Source of the DNA: Streptomyces tubercidicus
GTDB lineage: Bacteria; Actinomycetota; Actinomycetes; Streptomycetales; Streptomycetaceae
Direction of reading: 5' to 3'
Assembly: GCF_027497495.1 (NCBI RefSeq)
Contig: NZ_CP114205.1
Coordinates: 6,758,001-6,822,000, forward strand
DNA: 64,000 nucleotides
Part shown: positions 8,808 to 20,610 of the stretch, one piece after another
Position numbering within the stretch: position 1 is the stretch's first letter
How the letters are laid out: every line of letters starts with the position of its first letter
Made by a program: the position numbers and the translations under genes
Notes under the pieces: model-generated
Databases searched by the model: none
The model's input: the letters and a program-made list of their open reading frames with translations, nothing else
Told to the model about the DNA's origin: nothing

Positions 8808-9329
8808 GTGAACATCGTGACTCTCCTCCCCTTCATCGTCCTCATCGGGGCCATGTTCCTGATGACGCGCTCCGCCAAGAAGAAGCAGCAGGCGGCCGCG
8901 CAGATGCGCGACGAAATGCAGGCCGGCACCGGCGTCCGGACCATCGGCGGCATGTACGCCACCGTCAAGGAAATCCACGAGGAGACCGTCCTCCTGGAGG
9001 TCGCCCCCGGCGTGCACGCCATTTACGCCAAGAACGCCATCGGCGCCGTGCTCGCGGATGAGGAGTACAACCGCATCCTGGACGGTGCCGACCCGATCCA
9101 CGGTGACGAGCCGGTCGTCCCGGACGACGCCTCCTCGCTGACCGGCGACGCCGCCGAGGCCGGGAAGGGCGACAAGATCGACCTGGGCAAGACCGCCGCC
9201 CCGGCCGATGCCGAGCCCGCCGCGGACGAGGCCAAGGACGCCGAGCCCGCCGACAAGGCCAAGGACACCGTCAAGGCGGACGCCGACGCCGCGAAGGACG
9301 ACAAGAAGTCCGGCGACGACGCGAAGTAG
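8808..9329 (+). CDS. yajC: Preprotein translocase accessory subunit YajC
   Basis: A 173-residue YajC protein: one N-terminal membrane helix (IVTLLPFIVLIGAMFLMTR), then the conserved cytoplasmic block (KKKQQAAAQMRDEMQAGTGVRTIGGMYATV). YajC associates with SecDF and the SecYEG channel. GTG 8808 is chosen because GAAGGA lies upstream at 8791-8796; the in-frame GTG at 8787 would place that site inside the gene. After about residue 95 the protein runs into a long Ala/Asp/Lys-rich tail absent from the roughly 110-residue E. coli protein. secD follows after 151 bp. Confidence 0.93.
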   Translation: MNIVTLLPFIVLIGAMFLMTRSAKKKQQAAAQMRDEMQAGTGVRTIGGMYATVKEIHEETVLLEVAPGVHAIYAKNAIGAVLADEEYNRILDGADPIHGDEPVVPDDASSLTGDAAEAGKGDKIDLGKTAAPADAEPAADEAKDAEPADKAKDTVKADADAAKDDKKSGDDAK

Positions 9330-9338
9330 TCCACCCCA

Positions 9339-9382
9339 CGGAACCGCAGAGCACGCGTGGTGTGTCGTGCACCGCGGTTCCG
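9339..9382 (+). terminator. Stem-loop between yajC and secD
   Basis: A 9-bp outer stem (9339-9347 with 9374-9382) encloses a smaller GCACG/CGTGC stem. It lies 10 bp after the yajC stop and about 100 bp before secD. It may attenuate or end transcription, or be a leader structure. Confidence 0.5.
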
Positions 9383-9480
9383 GGACGGTCTAGGCTCCGG
9401 CGGGGGCAGGTCCCCACAAGACTTCGTGGCCTCTCGGCCGGCATCCCGGGCCGAGGGGTTGGACAGGGAGATACGAGAAG

Positions 9481-11271
9481 GTGGCAGCACCGAAGAAGGG
9501 CCGCAGGGCGCCCGCGAGCCAGGGGCATCCGGGCCGCACCCTGCTCCTGGTCCTCATCGCCATGGCGGGGCTGATCGGAGGGATGTTCTACTCCGGCACG
9601 ATGACGCCGCGACTGGGCATCGACCTGGCCGGCGGCACCAGCTTCACGCTGGCGGCCCAGAACCAGCCGGGCAAGCCCAACGCGATCAACGAGACCAACA
9701 TGAATACCGCCGCCGGCATCATGGAGCGGCGGGTCAACGGTCTGGGTGTGTCCGAGGCCGAGGTCCAGACACAGGGCACCGACCACATCATCGTGAACAT
9801 CCCCAAGGGGACGGACGCGAAGCAGGCCCGCCAGCAGGTCGGCACCACCGCCAAGCTCGGGTTCCGTCCGGTGCTCACCACCACGGCGGGCACCAAGACC
9901 CCCGAGCCCAAGCCCAACCCCTCCAAGGGCGGCGCGAACGGCAAGGGCAAGGGCGACAAGGCCGCGGGTGACCCGGCCAAGGACCAGCCGGGCACTCAGC
10001 AGAACGCCTCGTCCTCGCAGTCGCCGAACGCCAAGCCGACCACGCAGGGCCGTGCGGTGACGGACGCACTGAAGAAGGCACCGTCCGCCAAGCCCACCCC
10101 TTCCGGCCCGGCCAAGCCCTCCGCACCCCCGGTGCCGCCGACGCCCCCGGGCGCCGCGGAGATTCCGCCGGCCCTCCAGAAGCAGCTCAACGCACTGGAC
10201 TGTTCCACGGACCGGAGCCGCTCCACCGCCGGTGAGAAGGCCGCAGGCACCAAGCCGTCCGACCCGGTCGTGGCCTGCAAGGACGACGGTACGCAGAAGT
10301 ACGCGCTCGGCCCGGTCGGCGTCGAGGGCACGGACGTCAAGGACGCCAAGGCCGTCTTCGACAGCCAGGGCGGCCAGGGCTGGATCGTCCAGATGGACTT
10401 CACCTCCGAGGGCGGCAAGAAGTTCGCGGACGTGACCGGCAAGCTCGCCACCAAGACGCCGCCGCAGAACCAGTTCGCGATCGTCCTGGACGGTGCGGTG
10501 GTCTCCGACCCGCGCGTCAGCCAGCAGCTCAACGGCGGTAACGCCACGATCTCCGGCGGCTTCACCCAGCAGACCGCCGAGGACCTCGGCAACATGCTGT
10601 CGTACGGTTCCCTGCCGCTCTCCTTCAAGATCGACGACGAGACCACGGTCACCGCGGCACTCGGCGGCGAGCAGCTGCACGCCGGTCTGATCGCCGGCGC
10701 CATCGGCCTCGCACTGGTCGTGATCTACCTGGTCGCCTACTACCGGGGGCTGGCGCTGGTCGCGCTGGCGAGCCTGTTCGTCTCGGCGATCCTGACGTAC
10801 ACGATCATGACGTTGCTCGGCCCGACCATCGGGTTCGCGCTGAACCTCCCGGCGGTCTGCGGCGCCATCGTGGCCATCGGTATCACCGCCGACTCGTTCA
10901 TCGTCTACTTCGAACGCATCCGGGACGAGATCCGCGAGGGCCGCACCCTGCGCCCGGCCGTCGAACGCGGCTGGCCGCGGGCCCGCCGGACGATCCTGGT
11001 CTCCGACTTCGTGTCGTTCCTGGCCGCCGCGGTGCTGTTCATCGTCACCGTCGGCAAGGTGAAGGGCTTCGCGTTCACGCTCGGCCTGACCACCGTCCTC
11101 GACGTCATCGTGGTCTTCTACTTCACCAAGCCCCTGATGACGATGCTCGCCCGGCGGAAGTTCTTCGCCGACGGCCACTCCTGGTCCGGCCTCGATCCCA
11201 AGCGCCTGGGCGCCAAGCCGCCGCTGCGCCGTCGTCGCGGCGCCGCCCCCACCCAGACGAAGGAGGCGTGA
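9481..11271 (+). CDS. secD: Protein translocase subunit SecD
   Basis: A 596-residue RND-type membrane protein that uses the proton gradient to help pull preproteins out of SecYEG. Membrane segment 1 is at about 19-38. The SecD motif LGIDLAGGTSFTL follows, then the periplasm-side P1 region, and a C-terminal block of five membrane helices with the conserved GFALNLPAVCGAIVAIGITADSF region. Residues about 137-227 form a Lys/Pro/Ala/Ser-rich insertion with no predicted fold, larger than in most SecD proteins. The GTG start follows GGGAGA. secF starts 1 bp after the stop, giving an obligate pair. Confidence 0.96.
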   Translation: MAAPKKGRRAPASQGHPGRTLLLVLIAMAGLIGGMFYSGTMTPRLGIDLAGGTSFTLAAQNQPGKPNAINETNMNTAAGIMERRVNGLGVSEAEVQTQGTDHIIVNIPKGTDAKQARQQVGTTAKLGFRPVLTTTAGTKTPEPKPNPSKGGANGKGKGDKAAGDPAKDQPGTQQNASSSQSPNAKPTTQGRAVTDALKKAPSAKPTPSGPAKPSAPPVPPTPPGAAEIPPALQKQLNALDCSTDRSRSTAGEKAAGTKPSDPVVACKDDGTQKYALGPVGVEGTDVKDAKAVFDSQGGQGWIVQMDFTSEGGKKFADVTGKLATKTPPQNQFAIVLDGAVVSDPRVSQQLNGGNATISGGFTQQTAEDLGNMLSYGSLPLSFKIDDETTVTAALGGEQLHAGLIAGAIGLALVVIYLVAYYRGLALVALASLFVSAILTYTIMTLLGPTIGFALNLPAVCGAIVAIGITADSFIVYFERIRDEIREGRTLRPAVERGWPRARRTILVSDFVSFLAAAVLFIVTVGKVKGFAFTLGLTTVLDVIVVFYFTKPLMTMLARRKFFADGHSWSGLDPKRLGAKPPLRRRRGAAPTQTKEA

Positions 11272-11272
11272 G

Positions 11273-12388
11273 ATGTCCAAGCTCGGAAACATCGGCGCCC
11301 GGCTCTACCGCGGCGAGGTCGGCTACGACTTCATCGGCAAGCGGAAGATCTGGTACGGCATCTCGATCCTCATCACCATCACGGCCATCGTCGGCCTGGC
11401 GGTGCGCGGTCTGAACATGGGCATCGAGTTCTCCGGCGGTGCGGTCTTCACCACCCCGGAGACCTCCGTATCCGCCGAGTCGGCCCGGCACCAGGCCGAA
11501 TCGGCGGCGGGCGGACACCAGGCCATGGTGCAGAAGCTCGGCGGCGGTGCGCTGCGTATCCAGATCAGCGGTCTGGACACCCAGCAGGCGCTGCCGGTCC
11601 AGGAAGAGCTCGCCAAGGACCTGAACGTCCCGGTCAAGGACGTCAACACCCAGTTGGTCGGCCCGAGCTGGGGTGAGCAGATCGCCAACAAGGCCTGGCT
11701 GGGCCTGGGGATCTTCATGGTCCTCGTGGTGCTCTATCTGGCGATCGCCTTCGAGTGGCGGATGGCGCTCGCCGCCCTGATCGCGCTGATCCACGACCTC
11801 ACGATCACGGTCGGCGTCTACGCCCTGGTCGGCTTCGAGGTCACCCCCGGCACGGTCATCGGTCTGCTGACCATCCTTGGTTACTCCCTGTACGACACGG
11901 TCGTCGTCTTCGACAGCCTCAAGGAAGCGTCCAAGGACATCACCAAGCAGACCCGCTTCACGTACGGCGAGATCGCCAACCGCTCGATCAACAGCACCCT
12001 GGTGCGGTCGATCAACACGACGGTCGTGGCGCTGCTCCCGGTCGCCGGTCTGCTCTTCGTCGGTGGCGGTGTGCTGGGCGCGGGCATGCTCAACGACATC
12101 TCGCTGGCCCTGTTCGTCGGTCTCGCCGCCGGTGCCTACTCGTCGATCTTCATCGCGACTCCGCTGGTCGCCGATCTGAAGAACCGTGAGCCGCAGATGA
12201 AGGCGCTGGCCAAGCGGGTCAAGGCGAAGCGCGCCGCGGCCGCGGCCAAGGACGCGGGCCAGGAGGACACCGAGGAGTCGGCCCCCGCCGCGGCGGACGC
12301 CGAGGACGGTGCCGCGGTCGTCGGCCCCCGCCAGCAGCCCGCATCCCGTAACCGCGGACGCGGCCGCCCCTCGGGCAAGCGCCGGTGA
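11273..12388 (+). CDS. secF: Protein translocase subunit SecF
   Basis: A 371-residue partner of SecD. After an N-terminal membrane segment comes the SecF motif (GLNMGIEFSGGAVF), a small extracytoplasmic domain, and five membrane helices containing LGYSLYDTVVVFDSLKEA. The cytoplasmic C-terminus is Ala/Lys/Arg-rich, ending in basic RNRGRGRPSGKRR. The ATG lies 1 bp beyond the secD stop, and the stop overlaps the apt GTG, so export and purine-salvage genes are translationally linked here, as commonly seen in actinobacteria. Confidence 0.96.
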   Translation: MSKLGNIGARLYRGEVGYDFIGKRKIWYGISILITITAIVGLAVRGLNMGIEFSGGAVFTTPETSVSAESARHQAESAAGGHQAMVQKLGGGALRIQISGLDTQQALPVQEELAKDLNVPVKDVNTQLVGPSWGEQIANKAWLGLGIFMVLVVLYLAIAFEWRMALAALIALIHDLTITVGVYALVGFEVTPGTVIGLLTILGYSLYDTVVVFDSLKEASKDITKQTRFTYGEIANRSINSTLVRSINTTVVALLPVAGLLFVGGGVLGAGMLNDISLALFVGLAAGAYSSIFIATPLVADLKNREPQMKALAKRVKAKRAAAAAKDAGQEDTEESAPAAADAEDGAAVVGPRQQPASRNRGRGRPSGKRR

Positions 12389-12933
12389 GCGCCCCGGCGG
12401 AACTGCGTGAGCTCCTGCTCAGCCGGATCACCGACATCCCGGATCACCCGCAGCCGGGTGTGGTGTTCAAGGACATCACCCCGCTGCTGGCCGACCCGGC
12501 CGCCTTCGGCGCGCTGACCGAGGCGTTCGCCGAGCTGTGCGGGCGGCACCGGGTGGACAAGATCGTGGGCCTGGAGGCGCGCGGGTTCATACTCGCCGCT
12601 CCGGTCGCGGTCCGGGCCGGGGTCGGCTTCGTCCCCGTCCGCAAGGCGGGCAAGCTGCCCGGCACGACGCTCGGCCAGACCTACGAGCTGGAGTACGGCA
12701 CGGCCGAGATCGAGATCCACACCGACGCACTGGCCCCGGGCGACCGGGTACTGGTGATCGATGACGTCCTCGCCACCGGCGGTACGGCTGACGCCTCGCT
12801 GCAGCTGATCCGCCGCGCGGGCGCCGAGGTCGCGGGCCTGGCCGTGCTGCTGGAGCTCGGCTTCCTCGCCGGGCGGCAGCGGCTGGAGCCGGGCCTGAAG
12901 GGCGCTCCGCTGGAGGCCCTGATCACGGTCTGA
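12385..12933 (+). CDS. apt: Adenine phosphoribosyltransferase
   Basis: A 182-residue enzyme converting adenine plus PRPP to AMP. The PRPP-binding loop is clear (VLVIDDVLATGGTADA), as are the N-terminal IPDHPQPGVVFKDITPLL and the VGLEARGFILAAPVA block typical of Apt. The GTG overlaps the secF stop (GTGA). A strong hairpin (12956-12995) follows, separating it from relA. Confidence 0.96.
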   Translation: MSAPAELRELLLSRITDIPDHPQPGVVFKDITPLLADPAAFGALTEAFAELCGRHRVDKIVGLEARGFILAAPVAVRAGVGFVPVRKAGKLPGTTLGQTYELEYGTAEIEIHTDALAPGDRVLVIDDVLATGGTADASLQLIRRAGAEVAGLAVLLELGFLAGRQRLEPGLKGAPLEALITV

Positions 12934-12955
12934 GCCGGTCGCGGGCGACAGCTCC

Positions 12956-12995
12956 GCAGCGGGGGCATCCGGAAGAATCCGGGTGCCCCCGCTGC
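12956..12995 (+). terminator. Strong hairpin after apt
   Basis: A 17-bp stem with one T:G wobble and a 6-base AAGAAT loop lies 23 bp after the apt stop. It is the likely end of the yajC/secDF/apt transcript. Confidence 0.75.
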
Positions 12996-13105
12996 TGTGT
13001 CATGTACGGACCCATGGCCGCGGGGGAGTCGCGGCCCCCGGGTCGATACCATGGCACCCCGACCCATAAGAGGTCCTGGGGTCCGGAACCGCCTGAGGAG
13101 TGCTC

Positions 13106-15736
<2,631 letters not shown>

Positions 15737-15744
15737 CCACGCAC

Positions 15745-15784
15745 GGAAGGGGGCCCCGGTACGTAAGTACCGGGGCCCCCTTCC
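15745..15784. terminator. Bidirectional terminator between relA and the DUF349 gene
   Basis: A perfect 18-bp stem (GGAAGGGGGCCCCGGTAC with its complement) and a GTAA tetraloop, located 8 bp after relA. It can serve relA; the convergent minus-strand gene ends about 85 bp to its right. Confidence 0.88.
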
Positions 15785-15868
15785 ATATCAGGCACCTCAG
15801 CCATCAATTGACGAACCCCAACGGCGATCAACCACTACCGCGAGAGCGGCGGCGGTTTAGCCGCAAAG

Positions 15869-17098
15869 TCAGCCGCCGAACTCCTCCAGGCCCTTCAGCG
15901 CCTGGTCCAGCAGTGCCTTGCGGCCCTCCAGCTCACGGCCGAGCTTGTCGGCCTTGGCGTCGTTGCCGGCCGCCCGCGCCGTGTCGATCTGCTTCTCCAG
16001 CTTGTCGACCGCGTCCTGGAGCTGGCCGGTCAGCCCCGCGGCGCGGGCCCGCGCCTCAGGGTTCGTCCGGCGCCACTCGCTCTCCTCGGCCTCCTGGATG
16101 GCCCGCTCGACGGCGTGCATCCGGCCCTCGATCTTCGGGCGGGCGTCCCGCGGCACATGGCCGATGGCCTCCCACCGCTCATTGATCGAGCGGAACGCCG
16201 CCCGCGCCGCCTTCAGATCCGAGACGGGCAGCAGCTTCTCGGCCTCGACGACCAGCTCCTCCTTGCGGGTCAGATTCTCCCGCTGCTCGGCATCGCGCTC
16301 CGCGAAGACCTCACCGCGCGCCTGGAAGAAGACGTCCTGGGCGCCGCGGAAACGGTTCCACAGATCGTCCTCGTGCTCGCGCTGGGCCCGTCCGGCCGCC
16401 TTCCAGTCCGCCATCAGCTCGCGGTAGCGGGCCGCGGTGGCCCCCCAGTCCGTCGAGTTCGACAGCGCCTCGGCCTCGGCGACCAGCTTCTCCTTCGCCT
16501 TACGGGACTCCTCGCGCTGCGCGTCCAGCGACGCGAAGTGCGCCTTGCGCCGCTTGGAGAACGCCGACCGGGCATGCGAGAAGCGGTGCCAGAGTTCGTC
16601 GTCCGCCTTGCGGTCGAGCCGCGGCAGGCCCTTCCAGGTGTCGACCAGCGCGCGCAGCCGTTCACCGGCCGCCCGCCACTGCTCACTGGCGGCCAGCTCC
16701 TCGGCCTCGGCGACCAGCTTCTCCTTGGCCTGCCGTGCCTCGTTGCTCTGCCGTGCCTTCTGGGCCTTGCGCTCCTCGCGACGCGATTCGACGGCCTCGA
16801 CGAGCTTGTCGAGCCGCTTGCGCAGCGCGTCCAGATCGCCCACCGCATGGTGTTCGTCGACCTGGGTGCGCAGATGATCGATCGCGGTCGTGGCGTCCTT
16901 CGCCGACAGGTCGGTGGTCTTGACCCGGCGTTCGAGGAGGCCGATCTCGACGACCAGGCCCTCATACTTGCGCTCGAAGTAGGCGAGGGCCTCCTCGGGA
17001 GTTCCCGCCTGCCACGATCCGACGACCTGCTCGCCATCGGCGGTACGCACGTACACGGTCCCCGTCTCGTCGACGCGGCCCCATGGGTCGCTGCTCAC
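15869..17098 (-). CDS. DUF349 domain protein (coiled-coil, three repeats)
   Basis: A 409-residue charged, almost entirely helical protein with at least three DUF349-type repeats of about 75 residues. Repeated signatures are KEKLVAEAE...W..A..R...L...WK..., followed by DDELWHRFSHARSAF, EDDLWNRFRGAQDVF and the more divergent WEAIGHVPRD block. Residues about 55-115 form a coiled coil. The biochemical role of the family in bacteria is not established. GTG 17098 is chosen because GGAGGAGG lies just upstream; a longer reading to 17146 has no such site. It is transcribed towards relA and stands alone. Confidence 0.85.
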   Translation of the reverse strand: MSSDPWGRVDETGTVYVRTADGEQVVGSWQAGTPEEALAYFERKYEGLVVEIGLLERRVKTTDLSAKDATTAIDHLRTQVDEHHAVGDLDALRKRLDKLVEAVESRREERKAQKARQSNEARQAKEKLVAEAEELAASEQWRAAGERLRALVDTWKGLPRLDRKADDELWHRFSHARSAFSKRRKAHFASLDAQREESRKAKEKLVAEAEALSNSTDWGATAARYRELMADWKAAGRAQREHEDDLWNRFRGAQDVFFQARGEVFAERDAEQRENLTRKEELVVEAEKLLPVSDLKAARAAFRSINERWEAIGHVPRDARPKIEGRMHAVERAIQEAEESEWRRTNPEARARAAGLTGQLQDAVDKLEKQIDTARAAGNDAKADKLGRELEGRKALLDQALKGLEEFGG

Positions 17099-17348
17099 AG
17101 CGCCTCCTCCACATGATGCCGACGAGGGCGTGCGGCCCCCCGGCATCGTCCACAGTTTCTGTCCGGCAGGGCCGCGCCCTGACCGGTCCGACGGGCTGAA
17201 TTGCGGGTGAGGGTGGCAGCCGTCGGAGCAGGCACCCTACCCAACGCCAATCTAGGCGACCGGCGGTCGGCTGTCCGCATCCAGCACCACCGAAATTCCA
17301 CGGGTTCGCAGCGGGAGCGCCGCGGCCCGCCACCGGTCGCCCGGCAGG
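17099..17348. other. Intergenic region upstream of the DUF349 gene
   Basis: About 250 bp between the cyclophilin stop and the DUF349 start, both on the minus strand. No coding frame looks real. The complement of 17234-17239 reads TAGGGT, a possible -10 for the DUF349 gene, but no convincing -35 was seen. Confidence 0.4.
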
Positions 17349-18176
17349 TCAGGACTTTTTGACGGTTGCCTTGTCGATCACGACGGTGGCGTTCGGCGCG
17401 GTGTTCCCGGTCTGCGGGTCGGGCCTCGAACCGGCCTTGGCGATCTTCTTCAGCACGTCCATACCGCCGGTGACGGTGCCGAACGGTGTGTAGTTCGGGG
17501 GCAGCTTGCTGTCCTGGTAGACGAGGAAGAACTGGCTGCCGCCGGTGTTGCGGGTCTTCTCGCTCTGGCCGTCGTAGCGGTTGGCCATCGCGACCGTGCC
17601 CGCCGGGTAGACACCGCCCTTGAGCCGGGGGTCCTTGAGGTTCTCGTCCGGGATGGTGTAGCCGGGGGTGCCCTGGCCGGTGCCCTTCGGGTCGCCGCAC
17701 TGCAGGACGTGGAGGCCCTCATCGACCAGGCGGTGGCACTTGCTGTGGTCGAAGTAGCCCTGGCCGGCCAGGAAGGCGAAGGAGTTGACCGTATGCGGCG
17801 CCTTGCCGGCGTCCAGCTTCAGCTCGATCGCGCCGCAGGTCGTCGCCAGCTTCGCGGCGTAGGAGGCCGAGGTGTCGAGGGACATCGCCGGCTCCTTCTT
17901 CCAGGTCTTGGTGGAGGGCGCCCCCTCGGCGGGTCGGTTGCACGGGTCCGGCGCCTTGGAGGGGGACGGGGCCGCCGCCCGGTCGGCGCCCTGGTCGTCG
18001 CCGGTCAGGCCGGTACTGGCATACGCGGTGACGCCGGCGGCCAGCGCGACGGCCAGGGCGGACGCGAGGACCACATTGCGGCGTTTGGTCTTCCGCTGCG
18101 CCGCCGACCGCCGTTGCAGCTGGCGCTCGTACTTCTCCCTGGCGAGCTGCCGCCGCCGCTGATCTCTGCTGACCAC
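17349..18176 (-). CDS. Membrane-anchored peptidyl-prolyl cis-trans isomerase (cyclophilin type)
   Basis: A 275-residue protein. A basic N-terminus (VVSRDQRRRQLAREKYERQ...) precedes one membrane segment at about 34-54 (NVVLASALAVALAAGVTAYAS), a Pro/Ala-rich linker, and a cyclophilin domain that should face outside. Domain landmarks are SFAFLAGQGYFDHSKCHRL, CGDPKGTGQGTPGYTIPDE and SQFFLVYQDSKLPPNYTPFG. The catalytic arginine of the HR motif is kept. The enzyme speeds proline isomerisation during folding, here presumably of exported proteins. GTG 18176 follows GGAG at a 7-base gap; longer readings lack this. It is divergent from the MBL-fold hydrolase gene. Confidence 0.9.
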   Translation of the reverse strand: MVSRDQRRRQLAREKYERQLQRRSAAQRKTKRRNVVLASALAVALAAGVTAYASTGLTGDDQGADRAAAPSPSKAPDPCNRPAEGAPSTKTWKKEPAMSLDTSASYAAKLATTCGAIELKLDAGKAPHTVNSFAFLAGQGYFDHSKCHRLVDEGLHVLQCGDPKGTGQGTPGYTIPDENLKDPRLKGGVYPAGTVAMANRYDGQSEKTRNTGGSQFFLVYQDSKLPPNYTPFGTVTGGMDVLKKIAKAGSRPDPQTGNTAPNATVVIDKATVKKS

Positions 18177-18338
18177 CGGTCGTCTCCTTCGTCCGATCAC
18201 CGATCGCTGTCGCCGCCGTGGCCGTACCGTATACGGGTTCGCTCTGCCGGGAGTCCCGCCGGTAGGCTCTGGAGCTGCCGAAATGTTCCGGGAGCGGTCC
18301 CGCGGACCGACCCCCACCACCGACCTTTAAGGACGAAC
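18177..18338. promoter_or_regulatory. Divergent region between cyclophilin and MBL-fold hydrolase genes
   Basis: A 162-bp divergent gap that must hold start signals for both genes. TAGGCT around 18262 fits a plus-strand -10. No operator-like palindrome stood out. AAGGA at 18329-18333 is the ribosome-binding site for the plus-strand gene. Confidence 0.4.
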
Positions 18339-19052
18339 GTGCTGATTGCCGGGTTCCCCGCCGGGGCCTGGGGCACCAATTGCTACTTGGTCGCCCCCGC
18401 CGCCGGCGAGGAGTGCGTCATCATCGACCCGGGCCACCAGGCGGCCCAAGGCGTCGAGGACGCGGTCGCAAAGCATCGGCTCAAGCCCGTCGCGGTCGTT
18501 CTCACCCATGGCCACATCGACCATGTCGCCTCCGTGGTCCCGGTGTGCGGCGCGCATGACGTCCCGGCCTGGATCCACCCCGAGGACCGCTTCATGATGA
18601 GCAACCCGGAGAAGGCCCTGGGCCGCTCCATCGGTCAGCAGCTCATGGGCGAACTCACCGTGGGGGAGCCGGACGACGTCAAGGAGCTGAGCGACGGTGC
18701 CGCCCTGGAACTCGCCGGGATGGAGTTCTCCGTCGCGCACGCACCGGGCCATACCAAGGGGTCGGTGACGTTCAGGATGCCCGAGCAGGCCGACATTCCG
18801 CCGGTCTTCTTCTCTGGCGACCTGCTCTTCGCCGGCTCCATCGGACGCACCGATCTGCCGGGCGGCGACCACGCCGAGATCCTGCAGTCGCTGGCGCGTG
18901 TGTGCCTGCCGCTGGAGGACTCGACCGTCGTCCTGTCCGGCCACGGCCCCCAGACCACCATCGGCCGCGAGCGCGCCACCAACCCCTTCCTGCGGGAAGT
19001 GGCCGCCGGCCTCGGAGAAGGCTTCAGTGCCCCTCCGCGACGAGGAATGTGA
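18339..19052 (+). CDS. Metallo-beta-lactamase-fold hydrolase (glyoxalase II-like)
   Basis: A 237-residue hydrolase. The metal-binding signature is complete: THGHIDH (HxHxDH), HAPGHTKGS, FSGDLLF and VLSGHGPQT supply the further His/Asp/His ligands. The family includes hydroxyacylglutathione hydrolases (glyoxalase II). Actinomycetes use mycothiol, not glutathione, so the natural thioester substrate is uncertain. GTG 18339 has AAGGA upstream and gives the usual length; the frame is open far upstream but that extension lacks recognisable sequence. hisS follows after 11 bp, as in many actinobacteria. Confidence 0.9.
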   Translation: MLIAGFPAGAWGTNCYLVAPAAGEECVIIDPGHQAAQGVEDAVAKHRLKPVAVVLTHGHIDHVASVVPVCGAHDVPAWIHPEDRFMMSNPEKALGRSIGQQLMGELTVGEPDDVKELSDGAALELAGMEFSVAHAPGHTKGSVTFRMPEQADIPPVFFSGDLLFAGSIGRTDLPGGDHAEILQSLARVCLPLEDSTVVLSGHGPQTTIGRERATNPFLREVAAGLGEGFSAPPRRGM

Positions 19053-19063
19053 CGAGAGCTTCC

Positions 19064-20326
19064 GTGAGCACCTTCAAGGCCCCCAAGGGCACGTACGACC
19101 TGATTCCGCCGCAGTCCGCCACCTATCTAGCGGTGCGCGAGGCGATCGCCGCGCCGCTGAAGAACTCCGGGTACGGCTACATCGAGACGCCCGGCTTCGA
19201 GAACGTCGAGCTGTTCGCGCGCGGGGTCGGTGAGTCCACCGACATCGTGACCAAGGAGATGTACGCCTTCGAGACCAAGGGCGGCGACCAGCTGGCGCTG
19301 CGCCCCGAGGGCACCGCGTCCGTACTGCGCGCCGCACTGGAGGCCAACCTCCACAAGGCGGGCAACCTCCCCGTCAAGCTCTGGTACTCGGGCTCGTACT
19401 ACCGCTACGAGCGTCCGCAGAAGGGCCGTTACCGCCACTTCTCCCAGGTGGGAGCCGAGGCCATCGGCGCCGAAGACCCGGCGCTGGACGCCGAGTTGAT
19501 CATCCTGGCCGACCAGGCTTACCGCTCGCTCGGCCTGCGGAACTTCCGCATCCTGCTCAACTCCCTGGGCGACAAGGAGTGCCGCCCCGTCTACCGGGCC
19601 GCGCTGCAGGACTTCCTGCGGGGGCTCGACCTGGACGAGGACACCCGGCGCCGGGTCGACATCAACCCGCTGCGCGTCCTGGACGACAAGCGCGAGGCCG
19701 TACAGAAGCAGCTCGACGGGGCGCCCAAGCTCCGCGACTACCTCTGCGAGGCCTGCAAGGCGTACCACGAGCAGGTGCGTGAGCTGCTGACCGCGGCCGG
19801 GGTGGCCTTTGAGGACGATGAGAAGCTGGTCCGCGGCCTGGACTACTACACCCGCACCACCTTCGAGTTCGTCCACGACGGTCTCGGCTCGCAGTCCGCG
19901 GTGGGCGGCGGCGGCCGCTACGACGGCCTCTCCGAGATGATCGGCGGCCCCGCGCTGCCGTCCGTCGGCTGGGCGCTGGGCGTCGACCGCACGGTGCTGG
20001 CACTGGAGGCGGAGGGCGTCACGCTCGACATCCCCGCCGCCACGGCCGTCTACGCCGTCCCGCTTGGCGAGGAGGCCCGCCGGGCGCTGTTCGGAGTGGT
20101 CACCGAGCTGCGGCGGGCCGGTGTCGCCACCGACTTCGCGTTCGGCGGCAAGGGCCTGAAGAACGCCATGAAGTCCGCCAACCGCTCCGGCGCGCGGCTG
20201 GCGCTGGTGGCGGGTGAGCGGGACCTCGCCGAGGGCGTCGTCCAGCTCAAGGACCTGGAGAACGGTGAGCAGACCGCGGTCGCGCTGGACACCGTGGCCG
20301 AGGAGGTCCGGCGCGCGCTGGGCTGA
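19064..20326 (+). CDS. hisS: Histidyl-tRNA synthetase
   Basis: A 420-residue class II aminoacyl-tRNA synthetase, the usual length. Class II motifs are present: motif 2 (RPEGTASVLRAALEA and YYRYERPQKGRYRHFSQ), the histidine-specific LVRGLDYYTRTTFEF, and motif 3 (ALPSVGWALGVDR). The C-terminal anticodon-binding domain ends at EEVRRALG. GTG 19064 gives the canonical opening MSTFKAPKGTYDL; the ribosome-binding site is weak (GAGAG). A strong terminator follows 12 bp after the stop. Confidence 0.97.
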   Translation: MSTFKAPKGTYDLIPPQSATYLAVREAIAAPLKNSGYGYIETPGFENVELFARGVGESTDIVTKEMYAFETKGGDQLALRPEGTASVLRAALEANLHKAGNLPVKLWYSGSYYRYERPQKGRYRHFSQVGAEAIGAEDPALDAELIILADQAYRSLGLRNFRILLNSLGDKECRPVYRAALQDFLRGLDLDEDTRRRVDINPLRVLDDKREAVQKQLDGAPKLRDYLCEACKAYHEQVRELLTAAGVAFEDDEKLVRGLDYYTRTTFEFVHDGLGSQSAVGGGGRYDGLSEMIGGPALPSVGWALGVDRTVLALEAEGVTLDIPAATAVYAVPLGEEARRALFGVVTELRRAGVATDFAFGGKGLKNAMKSANRSGARLALVAGERDLAEGVVQLKDLENGEQTAVALDTVAEEVRRALG

Positions 20327-20337
20327 GACGGCACGGC

Positions 20338-20365
20338 GCGGCCCCGGCGTCAACGCCGGGGCCGC
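20338..20365 (+). terminator. Strong hairpin after hisS
   Basis: A perfect 12-bp stem (GCGGCCCCGGCG) with a TCAA loop, without U-tract, 12 bp after the stop. Confidence 0.8.
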
Positions 20366-20610
20366 CGCCGTCATCCCGGCGAAGGGATTCCGGCACGGCC
20401 GCGGCGGCGGCGCCGGGCCGCCGGGCGATCCACCGGCCGGGCGGCCGGAGCGGGCCGGAGCCGGGCGCAGGCTGAGAGAACCCTGTGTGCGGGCGGCTCT
20501 TCTTTATGCTCCTCGCACAGTGGGCCATGGTGGAGTTGGGGCAGAATGAACGGCGTGGCCGCGACCGGGCCCGCCTCAGCCTCACTCCCAGGGATCGACG
20601 GAACGGCGAT

